From Pleurotus djamor (taxonomy: Eukaryota; Basidiomycota; Agaricomycetes; Agaricales; Pleurotaceae), in NCBI GenBank assembly GCA_029747585.1, contig JAPEVF010000049.1, forward strand, positions 84,376 through 148,375: a DNA stretch of 64,000 nt, given 5' to 3'. This document shows positions 34,892 through 46,259 of this stretch, piece after piece. The notes beneath the pieces are model-generated. The model was not told where the DNA came from. It searched no databases and saw only the letters and a list, made by a program, of their open reading frames with translations. The translations under genes and the position numbers were made by a program. How positions within the stretch are numbered: position 1 is the stretch's first letter; every line of letters begins with the position of its first letter.

Positions 34892-36554
34892 TCATAGTAA
34901 GCGCGTCTCCATACGTGTATGCACGAGGGGGCAGCTCTTACGAGGCGAAGAGAAGGATGGCGGAGGAGGCGACAATGATGACCCCCGGGTGAAACTCGTC
35001 GACAAACTACTTGATGATAATGCGGGGCTGGATACTGATGAAGGCGGAGAGCTACAGGGATGCACCGATCCGGGAACAGCACGAGCGATGTTTTGATTGT
35101 TCGCTAGGTCCAGAGGACTTTGAAAGTCATCATCAGAAAGTTCATCTTCTTCCTCAACCTCCTCGTCGTCATCATGAGCGCTCATATCACAGTCGAGCTC
35201 TCCATCTGATCCTCTAGAGCTTGACGATGACACATCTTGCAATGTGAGCGTCGAGATAGGCGGTGTGAGGGAGTCGGTATCGATGATACCGCTTGAACCA
35301 GTTGGACGTATTAGGCGGACCTCCTCGGATGGTGTCGCTCGCTGAGAAGTGGATCCGGCAGCCACATTCGAGCTCTTGGCCCGTCGCCGACGCTGCAGCC
35401 GACCGCTGCGGCCGCCGGCGCGTTGCGAGCTTCCAGGGTTTGTGTGGTTTCTAAGGTGCCTCCTCATGTTTGAGTTGACATTGAACTCGCGCCCGCAGTC
35501 AGGCCAGGTGCATTTGAAAGCTATGAAGATTGTCAATACATGCCCCTTTATTAGGCGGCTGTAAGTTTGCTCACGGGTTTCTCCTGTGTGGGTATTGATA
35601 TGTATCTTCAGGGATGAAGGGCGATTAAACCGCCGAGGACAGATAGGACAAACATGTCGTCTATTCGGGTCATTTCCTGAATACGAACCGCCAGATTCGA
35701 CGGAGTTCCCTATGAGAGGACTAAAACGATGCGGGGGACTGGCAGGGAATATGATAACTTGGTGGTCTCTTGAAGGGCGCGATACACGGTCGTCGAATGG
35801 GGTCCTCGATCTAATCCTCTCAGAGCGTGGAGGAGGCCTATGGGAGCGGTTATCAGGCACAAGAACTCTCCAGCGAGGATCCTCGTCGGTGAGGTGACCA
35901 ACAGAACCATCTGCATGGTATGAAGGGGTTTCCCCAGCCAGGACGTCGATTGGAGGGACCATTCCGAGCCCCTCAGGACGAGTTTGACGAAGGGCACGTG
36001 TACTTGTAGTGGCATTATGAGAAGGCGGATAAGAGCGATCGACAGGTCTAGTGCTGCTATTGTCACTGAAATCAAGTGACCGGGAAGGGCGATAGTCAAT
36101 CCTGTCCCTCCTGGAAAAAGGGAGGACGCTTGATGAATGACTTTCGGTATGGGATCGCCGACGAGGGCTGCGACCTAAATGTGCCGACTGCGCGTCTAGA
36201 GGGTGAACGGACGAGGGGGGAGATGCCCGCAGTGGTGACACACTACGTCGGGCACGCGAAAATGCGGTGAGGGCTGGAGATGGAGGGTATCGTGCTGTTG
36301 GTTGCACATGAGCGGACGTAGAAATCTGCGGACAGATGCAAGTTCATCATTCGCACTCAAGGAAAAGGTTGAGCGATGTTTCCTTACCGTTGCAAACGGC
36401 CTTGATATAGGGGATTGGGGTGATGGTAGTCGGGATAATTCCTCTGCGAGAGTATGTTATCACGACAGCCAACGCTCCAGATACGGCGATTGAACTTGCC
36501 TCCAAGTAATTCTCTAATACTAGGCAGTCTGACATTTCGTGGATCGTCGGCCAT
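34892..36554 (-). CDS. C2H2 zinc-finger transcription factor (FlbC-like two-finger type), copy B
   Basis: Four exons (36554-36500, 36443-36388, 36325-35575, 35520-34892) give 496 residues. Exons 1 and 2 are exactly as long (55 and 56 nt) as in copy A, and the GC donor of intron 1 (GGAG|GCAAGT) is kept. The N-terminus is MADDPRNVRLPSIRELLGG. Fingers HVCPICPRRFNRPSSL...H and FKCTWPDCGREFNVNSNM...H are almost unchanged from copy A, so DNA specificity is probably shared. The flanks have diverged: the middle region is Arg/Ser/Pro-rich, and an acidic run (DDDEEVEEEDELSDDD) precedes the Ser/Pro tail. Intron 3 (54 nt) has no stop in frame, so retention would insert 18 residues between the fingers. 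Confidence 0.93.
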
Positions 36555-36912
36555 GGTAGATGAACAGGCGTCCAGTTATCGGTGTTCCTCAGGTCAATCA
36601 CCCGGATTTCTGAGTAGAAGTGTAGCAGAATAGGCGGAGGTGGAGGTGGGCGGCGATCGGATGGCTGGAACCACGAGTATGGACTAAGCACTGTTTTATA
36701 CGCAAGTCAGGCAGGGAATGAATCTAGTTGCCGGTGTTCTTACCACTTTGGTGTACCCAGAGCGAGTCAATAACTTCGAACCGGGCGTACAAGTCCCAGG
36801 ACGTGAATCATCCGTGATTATGAACCAGTTCATCCATTTTCTCGCAGTGTTCATCTCGAATTTCCACGGTAAGTTTAACTGCACGCGTGAACGGGGCAAC
36901 GAAAGGGGTTGG
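36555..36912 (-). promoter_or_regulatory. Upstream region of C2H2 copy B, conserved with arm A
   Basis: Reverse complement aligns with 8391-8750. The TATA box TATAAAA is at 36694-36700 within a longer match reading GCGTATAAAACAGT..., against GCGTATAAAAACAGT... in arm A. Confidence 0.7.
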
Positions 36913-38837
36913 ACATCGAAATTCTTCCATCGCCTACTCAGGTGAGACAGAGAACTCGGGCCTCAAGGCCAGTAAAAGCGGTCATTTTGTCCGATGCCAT
37001 AGAGCTGGGCCCGGCTGGGGATCTGATAAGGTGTGTGGTCGGCACGAATAAAGGCGAGCTGGGTTCCTGTTACAATAGGTTCCGCGCAAATCAAAAAGCC
37101 ACAGTAAGTAAGTGCCATAACGGAGGGCAAACAAGGACCTGCCTGAATACCTCACAATTGTCGCATGTGAGAAATTCTGTCAATAAACACACATGGAGAA
37201 TTCAGATATGTTTGTGTGTGGGAGTGCACTCGTCCCAGAACGGACCGGCCGTCACGCGTCTGTGTCAACGCCCAAGCGACAATCAATGGGTCCAAATTTG
37301 CACATTGTCGAATTCTTGACCGCCTTTGGAGTCTGTATCAAGGATTTTCAATGAGTGAACTAAATTAGAGAAGGCGCTAGGAATTGCTTACCTTTTCCGA
37401 GGCGCATCTAATTTCCGAGGCTTGCACTCTCAAAGGCCTTCAACTTCTTGTTGCTTGAACGTCAGGGACCGGTGAATCTCCCTGAGGAAACTCGATGCAC
37501 GCGAAAAAAGCAAGGCTGCAGCCTTTCAGACACAAACCCAAAGACTCCGATCTCAATACCAACAACATTGACTACAGGGGAAGTTGAAGGACCTCGAGGG
37601 ACCGGCATTTTCTCGATTACGACTGTTCAATGAGCTAGTGGATAAGGGAGAAGTATCCTCAGAAGTTACGCTACGCCAGCGAACACGGCATTGCTACTCG
37701 TATAGCATATTAGCTGGCGGTTCAATTCCTGAGCTAGTGTATACAGCAATTCGATCCCTAAAATGAAAAATAATACCCACCTAGATCACCTGCGTAAATC
37801 AGAAAGATGTTTGAGACGTTATTTCGACGCCCCAGCGCGATCTCCTGTACCCATACTCATGGGAGTTAAACACACATAACTGGAAAGGACATGCTTCTCT
37901 CAGCTGAGGTCATTACAGCGAAGTAATCGGACGGTCCTAGCGAGGGCATGAAGAAAGAGGTCGTTATGGGGAGGAAGTTTGATCTTCAGGGATCTTTCTC
38001 ATCCCGGCTACCACCTGGGTCACCGTAGGGAGCTTATGAGACACTGGCCAACCAGAGTTAATAGCATCTGCGATATCTCAAAGAAGGGTATATATCAAGC
38101 GTGTATGATTGATATTTCCGAGTATCGGGGAAATGGTCCAAAGGCTGCTGGATATAGAGTCCTTATTTCCCCAAGTCAGCTCAGGGGCCTCCTAGACTCG
38201 GCGGAAATCTGGAGCGCCTATGTAGAATTCAGATACCCAGTGATTTGCCACAGAATCATCCAGGACGACGTATTAAATTTATAGAACCGCGAGCCAAGTC
38301 GGCGGAATGATGAACCAGGTCGAATAGCCGCGGGTGAACCATGACATCGCCTTGTTCACTTCGCTGACTCGCTGAAGATCCACAAAGTTAAGTAATGTAG
38401 ACACGTCCGGTCTTCATAAGACACATGCCCAATGTACGTATTACGAGGGATTGGGATATGGGGGAAAACGTTCCCTAATTTGCTGTGCCTCTGAACCATG
38501 TGCATGAGGACTCAAAGTCAAAGGTCGCTCAAAGGGGTTCTTTCAGTGGGAAACTTTGTCCCCCAATTCTGAGCCAATCCCCCGTGTCCTGATTTCTCAC
38601 CCATATGTTTTGTGCATGATCTACTGCGCATGCAATCATGAATGCGAGTGAGTGATTATCCATCAGATGCCTGGTTGCCAGATCAGTGAGCTTATAGTCG
38701 GTGTAAATACTGAGCATTGCGGCTTAATTGAGCGTATAGACTGCTGCGAGAGGGAGACAGCCTTACACGGCTTTCTCGTACCTTCCAATACGAGCGTCTC
38801 TATCTTCTATTCGCGCACCAGACGAGAGACATCGAGA
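36913..38837. other. Gene-poor stretch of arm B
   Basis: No supported gene. A plus-strand frame at 37979-38284 is the longest but shows no domain. I see no tRNA or repeat ends. Confidence 0.45.
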
Positions 38838-39130
38838 CTCTTGAAATCTCCGACTCCTTAATTGAGCGGGGAGACACCACGACGAGGGCGGAATGGGAAC
38901 TTGTTTGAACGGCGACTGTAGCGAACATATGGTTGAGCATACATAGATAAGTGAGGGAAACGATTGAGCACCGACCTCATGAACCAAACTCAGCTCCGAA
39001 GCGATTAGAACCTTACTTCTTGGATGCCGCGGATTGCCGACGGGAGGAAACTCCAATACGAATGAATTGAGCCGATGGCAATAGCACCCGTTACCCTGAA
39101 CCAAACCTCGTCGGGGCATCGCGGGAGTTC
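38838..39130 (-). repeat. Arm-B copy of the shared intergenic segment (inverted duplicate of 5924-6230)
   Basis: Reverse complement matches 5924-6230 with few gaps. A minus-strand frame through it reads EFPPVGNPRHPRSK just before a GTAAG donor-like site, which hints at a dead exon, but no full gene can be built in either copy. Confidence 0.75.
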
Positions 39131-42100
39131 TTTGCTCTTTGATGGTAGAGATTAGGATAGGTTTGGGTACGACATAAGATGCTGACCTGTATGGGTGACA
39201 TTGGGCATTACAGGGCCCCGCAGTTGGCCTTCTCTCACTGCCCAAAGCCTAGGATATCTCACTTCGAGTGTCCGTGAGTTTGCATCTTCCAAACATGGAG
39301 TTTTCAAAGAGATACCAATGTACATAACCGAAAGGAAGTACAAATTTCGTTCACAACTTGGTCAGAGTATAGCAGATTTTCCGATTGGGGGAATCATTGT
39401 GAGGAGTTACGCGGGCGTTGTGGCCCCAGGCTGGCGATTCGGCATGACGAGATTAAGAACAGGTTGCTATAAAAAGGAGGATCGCTCTTCAGATGAGTAA
39501 CCGTATCCAAAATTAAGATCTCAGTCGTACCTGCTGAACTGACGACCAAAACAAGCTTAGATGGTAGTCACAGAGAGTGTGCCTCAGAAACAGTCCTGTT
39601 CTTCGGGCATGGCGACGCAGAGCATGGAGGCAGATCTGTTGTGATGCAGAGCAGGCGGGCAGGTGACGGACGCCATGCATGAATTGAAATCCTAGGGCCA
39701 CGGAGGTGCCCTAACAAAGAATTCGCTCCACGAGACAACCATCGGCGGAGACATCGAACAATTGTTTACCCGGAAGCCACCTGTATTCTATCTCTCCCCG
39801 CGACTCCGTCAAACAAGGGCGCCTGTGTCATCGTTATCAGTCGTAAGTGAGCAAGATGGGCGGGCCGAGACGCACCGCATGTGGAGAGACAATTGAACCA
39901 CAAAATCAGGAACGACACGGTGAGCATCTGTAAGCGATTGTGAATGCGTAGTAGTTCCGCAGTTGATACGGACTGGTGAGTCGCTGAATGCAGAGTCATA
40001 CGTTTCGTCGGAGGGCTGTTGAAGAAAGAGAAGGGGCCAATGGGAGGGGGGGTTAACAGCTTTGCTCAAGTACGACTATGATGACACTTACCTGCTCTAC
40101 CCCGGAGAACGAGGAAGCGGGGAAGTGCCGCCACAGGTAGCACAAATGTCGGTCCGTTCATTCGATAACTGTGGTCATCGGGAACGACGAGGAAGGGGTT
40201 CAAGTATGACTCCGTATCCACAGACAAACATTTTTTGCCGGCACTCATGGAGTCGGTGAGCTAAAATGTCGGTCCACTTGGGGCGGAATACGACTTTGGG
40301 AGGACCGTCAGACGGTTTCACCTCTGCACATAGGCAGATGTGACAGGTCGTGATATCTTGAACAAAGCAGAGGAAATCTGAATTATACGGACTAAGCGTG
40401 ATGCTATCAGAAGCCCGCCGTGACCACCAGGCATCAAGGCGTCGCCACTGTGGTTGACCATGAGAAAGACCGTGTAGTTCGTGAAATTCGAGGTATTTAT
40501 CCACGAAGAGCACGTAGCGCTGAGGCGAACGGGTCTTGCCTTGACAGATACTCTCGAAGACACCCTCGATTTTCGCGGAATTGGTCATATGTCGTGATAC
40601 GCGAGGTCTTCAAAGCGTCATGGAAGCATCATGTCGCCGAGGAACAAGAGGATAAAGCGACAGAAAGCTATCTGAAACCAGATTCTTTGACATCTGTGTC
40701 CATGCGGCTTCAAATGACCGAAATCGAAAGCTACCAAAAATCCTAGAATATGATAAATGACTCGATGAGGCGGTCCAAAGTGACGATGATCTGACTTACA
40801 CGAATGAATGATCTCCGAAAAAGTGCTTCCTAAGTGAGCGTATTGTTTGTGGGAAGCTACACAAGCGATCGTACTGCGTTTCAAAAGAAACATGTCAGAG
40901 ATGTAGCTGGTGCGTCGAGTTGGAAAGAAGCGAGATCGTGACTTACTGACTAGATGATATAAAATCCGCGCAGAATTGATGGAAGGTGTCAGCGCTATTG
41001 ATCCACACTTCCACAGCGCTCGGTGGAGGCATAAAAGCGAGGTTGATTCTCAGGCCTCAGGGTGGTTCATTTGGTGCTTGGTTCGTAATCGCGCGCTAAG
41101 GAATACTGACAGTTTTCGAGTTCCGCGACTGGCGGTTCTTCCTTGGTTCCATATCACGAATACACCTCCTAGACTTCGACTGATGCTACATTGGTTTGCG
41201 CCCCTTTGAGAACTGGAGACATGGCTAAGTAAAGTGACGCCTACGAAACGTGACCATCATGAATAACGTACCCTCAAAACCGGATTCAAACTCCTCTTCT
41301 GATTCTGCCACCCGACAAGTTTCCCTCCTTGATCATCATTAGGGGGTGGAACTTGTTCGGGTGTAAGACCTGATTTCTGCACAGGATTTGAAAATGCGTT
41401 GATGATGCAGAGCATCGAACGCACAGCTTCNAAAAACGTCTATCAGTTGGGTGATCGTGTAGGAATGAGAGCGACATCTCTGGAGGCTGACCGGGGAAGG
41501 TGCATGAGAATGGAAGCGCTCGCCGGGTCCACCCAGGATCTTTTATACTTAAGCGAATAATCGATAATCGATTCGAGACAGTTCGCAGCGAAGACAGCGT
41601 GGTCACATCGACAGCTTACAGCCTCGATGCCATGATCGGTCGGATAAACATAAGTTCCACGGACGGAGGGTCACACCTCCCTCTTAGGAAGCTTTAGTGC
41701 ACACGACATGCATTCCAGAGGGGGGTTGAGACCCTGGTACCCCCGGAAAAAAGAAAGTTCAGAGAATGTGGGTAGGATATCGGAACGAGATGGACGCGCG
41801 TGGAAGCGTACAGGAGGATCCCCAGCCAATGCTTATGTTATCCCAGAGATAAACATATAGCGGGCCTGACGTGGTTTAGGTTTCGGCCTCGGTTCGTAGT
41901 GTAGACGAGTAGAGGCAACTTCGGCTTGCCTGACATATAAACGCCGCCCTCGGCATCGGCGAGCAGCCACAGAGGGATAATAAGTGACGATATAGCTCGA
42001 AAAACCCGTGTTATTTGGTGGCGTTATGATTCTGATGAATACAGCGCGGGTGGGTCGTTCAGGCTAGGCTATACTGACATGGGACTCGAGAGTGGGGCCG

Positions 42101-42498
42101 TGGTGAGGGCGGTAAGGCGGAAGTCGAGTCAAAGTATTTGAGTTGCATTTCTGAGATACGAGCGTGAGCTCAACAGGGGTAGTAAGAGCAATTGTAAAAT
42201 TTATATTGTCGTTCACGGGCCGTTGGTTGTCCAATGTCTGTTGACAAACCAGAGAAAGTTGCACGTTGTAGAATCCATGGAGGAGGAATAGTACTCGTTT
42301 ATGAGCGATGGGCGGAGATTCTTGGAATCCGTGAGTATGGGATGTCAGGTCAGGCCTTCAAGCTTCAAGCTTCAACGTCCAACGTTCAACCTTGAGGGTG
42401 GAGAAAGAAGTTAGACGTCAACTTGAGGTTTGAACAAACGCGACGCGTAGTGTCATCACGTGATACAGGGGAAGGACAACCGATTTTCCATCGATTTC
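39131..42498. other. Gene-poor stretch of arm B
   Basis: Minus-strand frames at 40175-40893 are the most protein-like, but match no family I know and lack clear splice links, so I annotate no gene. One N at 41432. Short direct repeats of TTCAAGC and TTCAACGTCC type lie at 42356-42390. Confidence 0.45.
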
Positions 42499-43499
42499 CT
42501 AGCCTACGATGCCGTCCACGAATGCAGCCAAAGAATCACAAGTTTCATCAGGAGAGGCTACTCCCTCTCTACACTCATCACCGGGACGATACTTTCCGGT
42601 CCTCACTGCCAAAAATAAGTGAGTGGATCGAAAGGGAAAAGGAATAAAAAGCCTGACCCAAAACTCTCCACAAACCGAGCTTGACAGCACCGTCTCCAAG
42701 GTCGGCCTCCACATCATCTCCAATAATGGCGATACGATCATTGCTCAGATCAGGAGCCTCGCGCCGAAGGTCCTCGATAACGGTGGAAAAGAATTGTTCA
42801 GTAGGCTTGCCCAAGATCTGCGCTTTCACACCAGCTGCGAACTCGAGTGCGTCAACGAAAGGTCCAGGACCGAGAGAAAGGCCTGGGGGATCGGAGGACT
42901 CTCTATATTTTGCTTTATGGGTCACGATCAGAGGGACTGCCACTCTCGGAGCCGTTGCATCCGTTTTGATCCCCGAGTCGTTGTGAGTTTCACCAACCAA
43001 GACACGAAAGGCCGAATTCAAATGTTGGTAGTCGAAGAGGGAGGGAGCCAGGCCGACTACGACGGCATCATATGAGCAATGTACATCTTGGAAACTGTTG
43101 GTGCCCAATTCTTCCTTCGCCGAGTCCGAGAGGATCAGGTAAGGACTGGCACAGAAACCAGAGGTGAGCTTATCATATAACTGAATAGAGATGGGGACAA
43201 CTCCGAGCTCACCGCTTGATGCTACTGACTTGCAATGCTCGCTTCACAGCTCCAATACTTGTCCATACTTCCTCAACTGAGGTGGTCGCGTCGCTGCGAA
43301 GCTGGAGACCCATCCTGGTAAGCCTTGATTTGACCGCGGCTGTAGACTCTTTGCTAGTATTGCTACAAAAACGAAATGGGATTCCATTTGCTCGGAGTTT
43401 TGAGATTGCTTCAACTGCCCCTTCGATGGCGTCGGAGCCGATATGCACAGTCCCCGACAAGTCGATGAGGACAGCAGAAATCCTCCGTTGCCTTGACAT
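42499..43499 (-). CDS. HAD-superfamily phosphatase, HDHD2-like
   Basis: Three exons (43499-43230, 43180-42658, 42605-42499) give 299 residues. HAD motifs are all present: motif I AVLIDLSGTVHIG with nucleophile Asp13, motif II CSNTSKES, motif III Lys in LGKP, and motif IV IGDDVEADLGDG; the family end VRTGKYRPGDE is restored by the last splice. Motif I has Ser15 where most HAD phosphatases have the second Asp (DxD), which is how HDHD2 and its relatives read, so the substitution is a subfamily trait. GLSLGPGPFVDALEF is the usual capped-phosphatase segment. The natural substrate is not established. A 57-nt in-frame piece encoding GETHNDSG... may be an unspliced intron; without it the protein is 280 residues. 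There is no counterpart in arm A. Confidence 0.9.
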
Positions 43500-43621
43500 A
43501 TGGGTCACTGAATCACTGTTGTGTTGTCTAAGCAAATCTCAGCGACGACGAGACGTGATGGAGGTGGAGGGAGATAACAACATTCATTGATAGTCAGGGT
43601 GGTGAAAACGGTGGCTTCCGG

Positions 43622-43629
43622 GTATCCTT
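43622..43629. repeat. Target-site duplication of the MITE, left
   Basis: GTATCCTT, repeated perfectly at 44155-44162. An 8-bp duplication is the hAT hallmark. Confidence 0.9.
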
Positions 43630-44154
43630 TAGTGTTTGGGGCAGAATGAAATTTGGTCAGTTCTGCCGGCAGAATGGCAGAATGGCAATTGCCAGGGGTG
43701 GCAGAGTGGCACTAGCGCGGCAGATTACAAAGCAGATTGTCGCCTTATTTGCCCAAAACTTTGAGAAAATGTCGAGGTAGGCACTTGGGAAAGCCTAATA
43801 CTGCAGCTTGGGCGTGTTTAACTCGATGGATGTCAGTCTTAAGTGGCCGGGGGAGGCGAATTTTGACTCTCCCTCTTCATTCGGCCTCTAGGGGGCGTAC
43901 CCCTTTGAGCCCCTGTATCTCCTTGGGCCGAATTTGCAAGGGCGAATTTTTCTGCAATAGAATCCCTTTGATTCTATCCGTTTGAGTGGCTTCGGACTGG
44001 AGTTTTTACTACATTTTATCCGAGAAATCCCGGTTTTTACTGCCCATCTCTGCCAGTTCTGCCACCCCCAAAATCCGACCTCCCCGCGGCTGCCTGGCAA
44101 TTGCCATTCTGCCACATGGCAGGGCAGAATGGCAGTGTTCTGCCCCCAACACTA
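43630..44154. mobile_element. Non-autonomous hAT-type element (MITE), 525 bp
   Basis: The left end TAGTGTTTGGGGCAGAA and the reverse complement of the right end, TAGTGTTGGGGGCAGAA, differ at one position of 17, and perfect 8-bp duplications GTATCCTT flank them. Just inside, both ends carry several TGGCAGAA-like repeats and a GGCAATTGCC palindrome (43684-43693 and 44096-44105), as expected of subterminal transposase-binding repeats. No transposase frame is present, so it would need a hAT transposase from elsewhere. It sits between the HAD phosphatase and peroxidase B, about 130 bp upstream of the HAD start. The intact ends and duplications point to a fairly recent insertion, and arm A has none. 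Confidence 0.92.
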
Positions 44155-44162
44155 GTATCCTT
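44155..44162. repeat. Target-site duplication of the MITE, right
   Basis: GTATCCTT, identical to 43622-43629. Confidence 0.9.
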
Positions 44163-44687
44163 GCCGGTGAACCTTTGGATCAACTCATCAACACGACAAC
44201 CCCATCAAAGCACATCAACTGCCTCGCAATGACGTTCTCTCCCTGGCATCATCTTGAGCACAAAGAACGATGATTTGCACTGGATCATGTCGCTGGGCTA
44301 GCTTGTCGCAATTGTGTTTCATGCGGCGTTCTGGAACACAAACCCAAGGCTGCGCCCATATCTCCGCACAAGACCGTACTTGATCATCGTCTGGCGCATC
44401 GACTCAAATCATGCATAGTACCATGCCAGACCTCGAGAGATCATTGGTCATGATAATGCCACCTTCCTTGGCGTGCGATTATGGTGAATTGCTTCTTCTT
44501 GTCCGTCCTTGTCTGTCCGATTATAGTCATTTACTTCTCCGGTTCCATAGGCCACTGGAGATCGAGGAGGCTACCCTGCATCCAAACCATACGGGATCAA
44601 AATTGACGGAGTGGCGGTGGTAGCACATGGCTCTAAAAATTACCTTCGATCTTCGAAACACAAAGTGATGGGCGCTGCCCGCGGATA
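44163..44687. other. Upstream region of peroxidase B
   Basis: About 500 bp between the MITE and the promoter block of peroxidase B. No gene or repeat seen. Confidence 0.4.
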
Positions 44688-44711
44688 CATATTTAACCGA
44701 TGGCTTCAAGA
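44688..44711 (+). promoter_or_regulatory. TATA-like promoter element of peroxidase B
   Basis: CATATTTAACCGATGGCTTC lies about 83 bp before the ATG and matches the block upstream of peroxidase A. Confidence 0.5.
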
Positions 44712-44770
44712 CGCTATGAACACTTCATCCCTTCATCTTGCAACTCTCCATCGCCTTCCTAGGCTCTACC

Positions 44771-45622
44771 ATGTCCAACTCTCGGGTAGTTTTGATCTCC
44801 CTGCTCTTTTGCTTGATCGCAGCTGGTCCTTTCCTGTATGTATTAGGCCTTCTCGTGCTATGGATCGTTCGTATCTGATACCTCTACGACAGGGTCCGCT
44901 CGCATTCCTCCCAAATAGCACTGAGCATCGAACAGTCAAGCAGCTGGACAGATGCCCATACCTTCATCCCACGCGGCCATGGAGACGATCGATCGTCTTG
45001 TCCAGCCTTGAACGCCCTGGCAAATCATGGTTACCTACCCCACAATGGTCGTGGTATCAGCCATTCGGATCTATTCAACGGGTTACGAGATGGATTCGGG
45101 ATCACCTTTCCCCTGGCCTCGCTCCTAACGTTCGGTACATACGCTCTCCTACGCCAAGTCCCTCCACTCTCCTTGACCGACATAAGTCGTGTACATGGAG
45201 TAGAGCACAACTGCTCCCTCGTCCATGACGATGTCCCTAAAGACGGGGAATATCCAACATCGATGCCAAATCTCTGCTTGCTCGATAAACTCCTTGAAGA
45301 CTCTCAGAATAAATTGACCCTTGCGGTCGAAGACATCGCTCGGGCTCGTATCCGTCGTGAGGCATCGCCGGAATACAAAGTCAACAACATTACCCTCGAT
45401 GCTTTACACGCTGAAATAGCGAGAGGGGAGATGGCTCTGGTACTTGATATTTTGGGGGATGGAAATGAGATCCCGTTGGCCACTCTCCGCAACTTCTTCC
45501 AAGAAGAACGACTTCCAGAGAACTGGGAACCGAAGCACCCGCAAGGCTTGGTGCGCACCGCACGCCTCGCAAGGAGAATTAAAAGCTTGATGGATAGTAT
45601 CCGGGCAACTACCGCATCGTGA
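44771..45622 (+). CDS. Secreted heme-thiolate peroxidase (chloroperoxidase/peroxygenase family), copy B
   Basis: Two exons (44771-44835 and 44893-45622) give 264 residues. Exon 1 is 65 nt as in copy A and encodes a signal peptide (MSNSRVVLISLLFCLIAAG). The conserved parts are SCPALNALANHGYLP (thiolate ligand Cys), VEHNCSLVHDD, RGEMALVL (candidate distal Glu) and FFQEERLPENW. Like copy A it has SCP for PCP and EHN for EHD, so both changes predate the duplication. The pre-Cys propeptide-like segment differs strongly between the copies, while the core is well kept, which argues that both are functional. The role, such as oxidation of plant-derived aromatics or defence compounds, is inference from the family. 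Confidence 0.93.
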
Positions 45623-46259
45623 AGGGTCGAAGTTTCAACCATCATGGAACCATGTTCGTTTTTTTGTTCTGGGTCGCTCTCGTGAAGTATACCATTAAAT
45701 TAACTGTTTATTTATATCATCCCACCGTACCCACACTTATTATACGATGTACGCCGCTCGCCTTACACACTATTACTTTAGTAGCACAAGACCTCATTTG
45801 TATCGCTCACCCAACGTAGTATCAAGAAATTGATGATCCTTGCCCGACTGAACACAGTAGGAGCGACAAGGTCGCGGCCCATGCTCACAGGACATCTTCA
45901 TAGTACCCAGCATTCGTAACTCGACCCACCCATGAACCCTATCGCTTTTGCGCCATTGGCTCAATCTTTGAGTGAGAAATGGCTTCGTTCAGGAGCAATC
46001 CTATCTCCCCTTTCGGCTTGAATACCTTCGCTTCTGGTGTCGATAAGCAGCGAAGCCGGAAAAACTCTCTCGGAAGCCCAACCCTATGTAAACGTAGGCT
46101 CAATGATCGTTGCGGCCTTCACATAGATTTCACCGGGAAGACGAAGGCGCTCAGGAAATGAGCATGGGCGCAGTGCAAGAGATATCAATTCATATTCAAT
46201 CCAGTCTTATACAGTCAGAAACATTCATTCTCTTCATAAATTGACGGTTGAGTATCACT
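45623..46259. other. Intergenic stretch between convergent genes
   Basis: 3' flanks of peroxidase B and LysM gene 2. AT-rich after the peroxidase stop. No gene seen. Confidence 0.45.

Noticed and set aside
40175..40893. Candidate minus-strand gene in arm B
   Set aside because: Two unrelated frames without recognised domain or splice links; left as unsupported.
391..45622. Explanation of the paired genes as collapsed or duplicated haplotypes
   Set aside because: Orientation is inverted, single-copy genes lie between, and divergence (including indels and changed protein flanks) is far beyond allelic variation.
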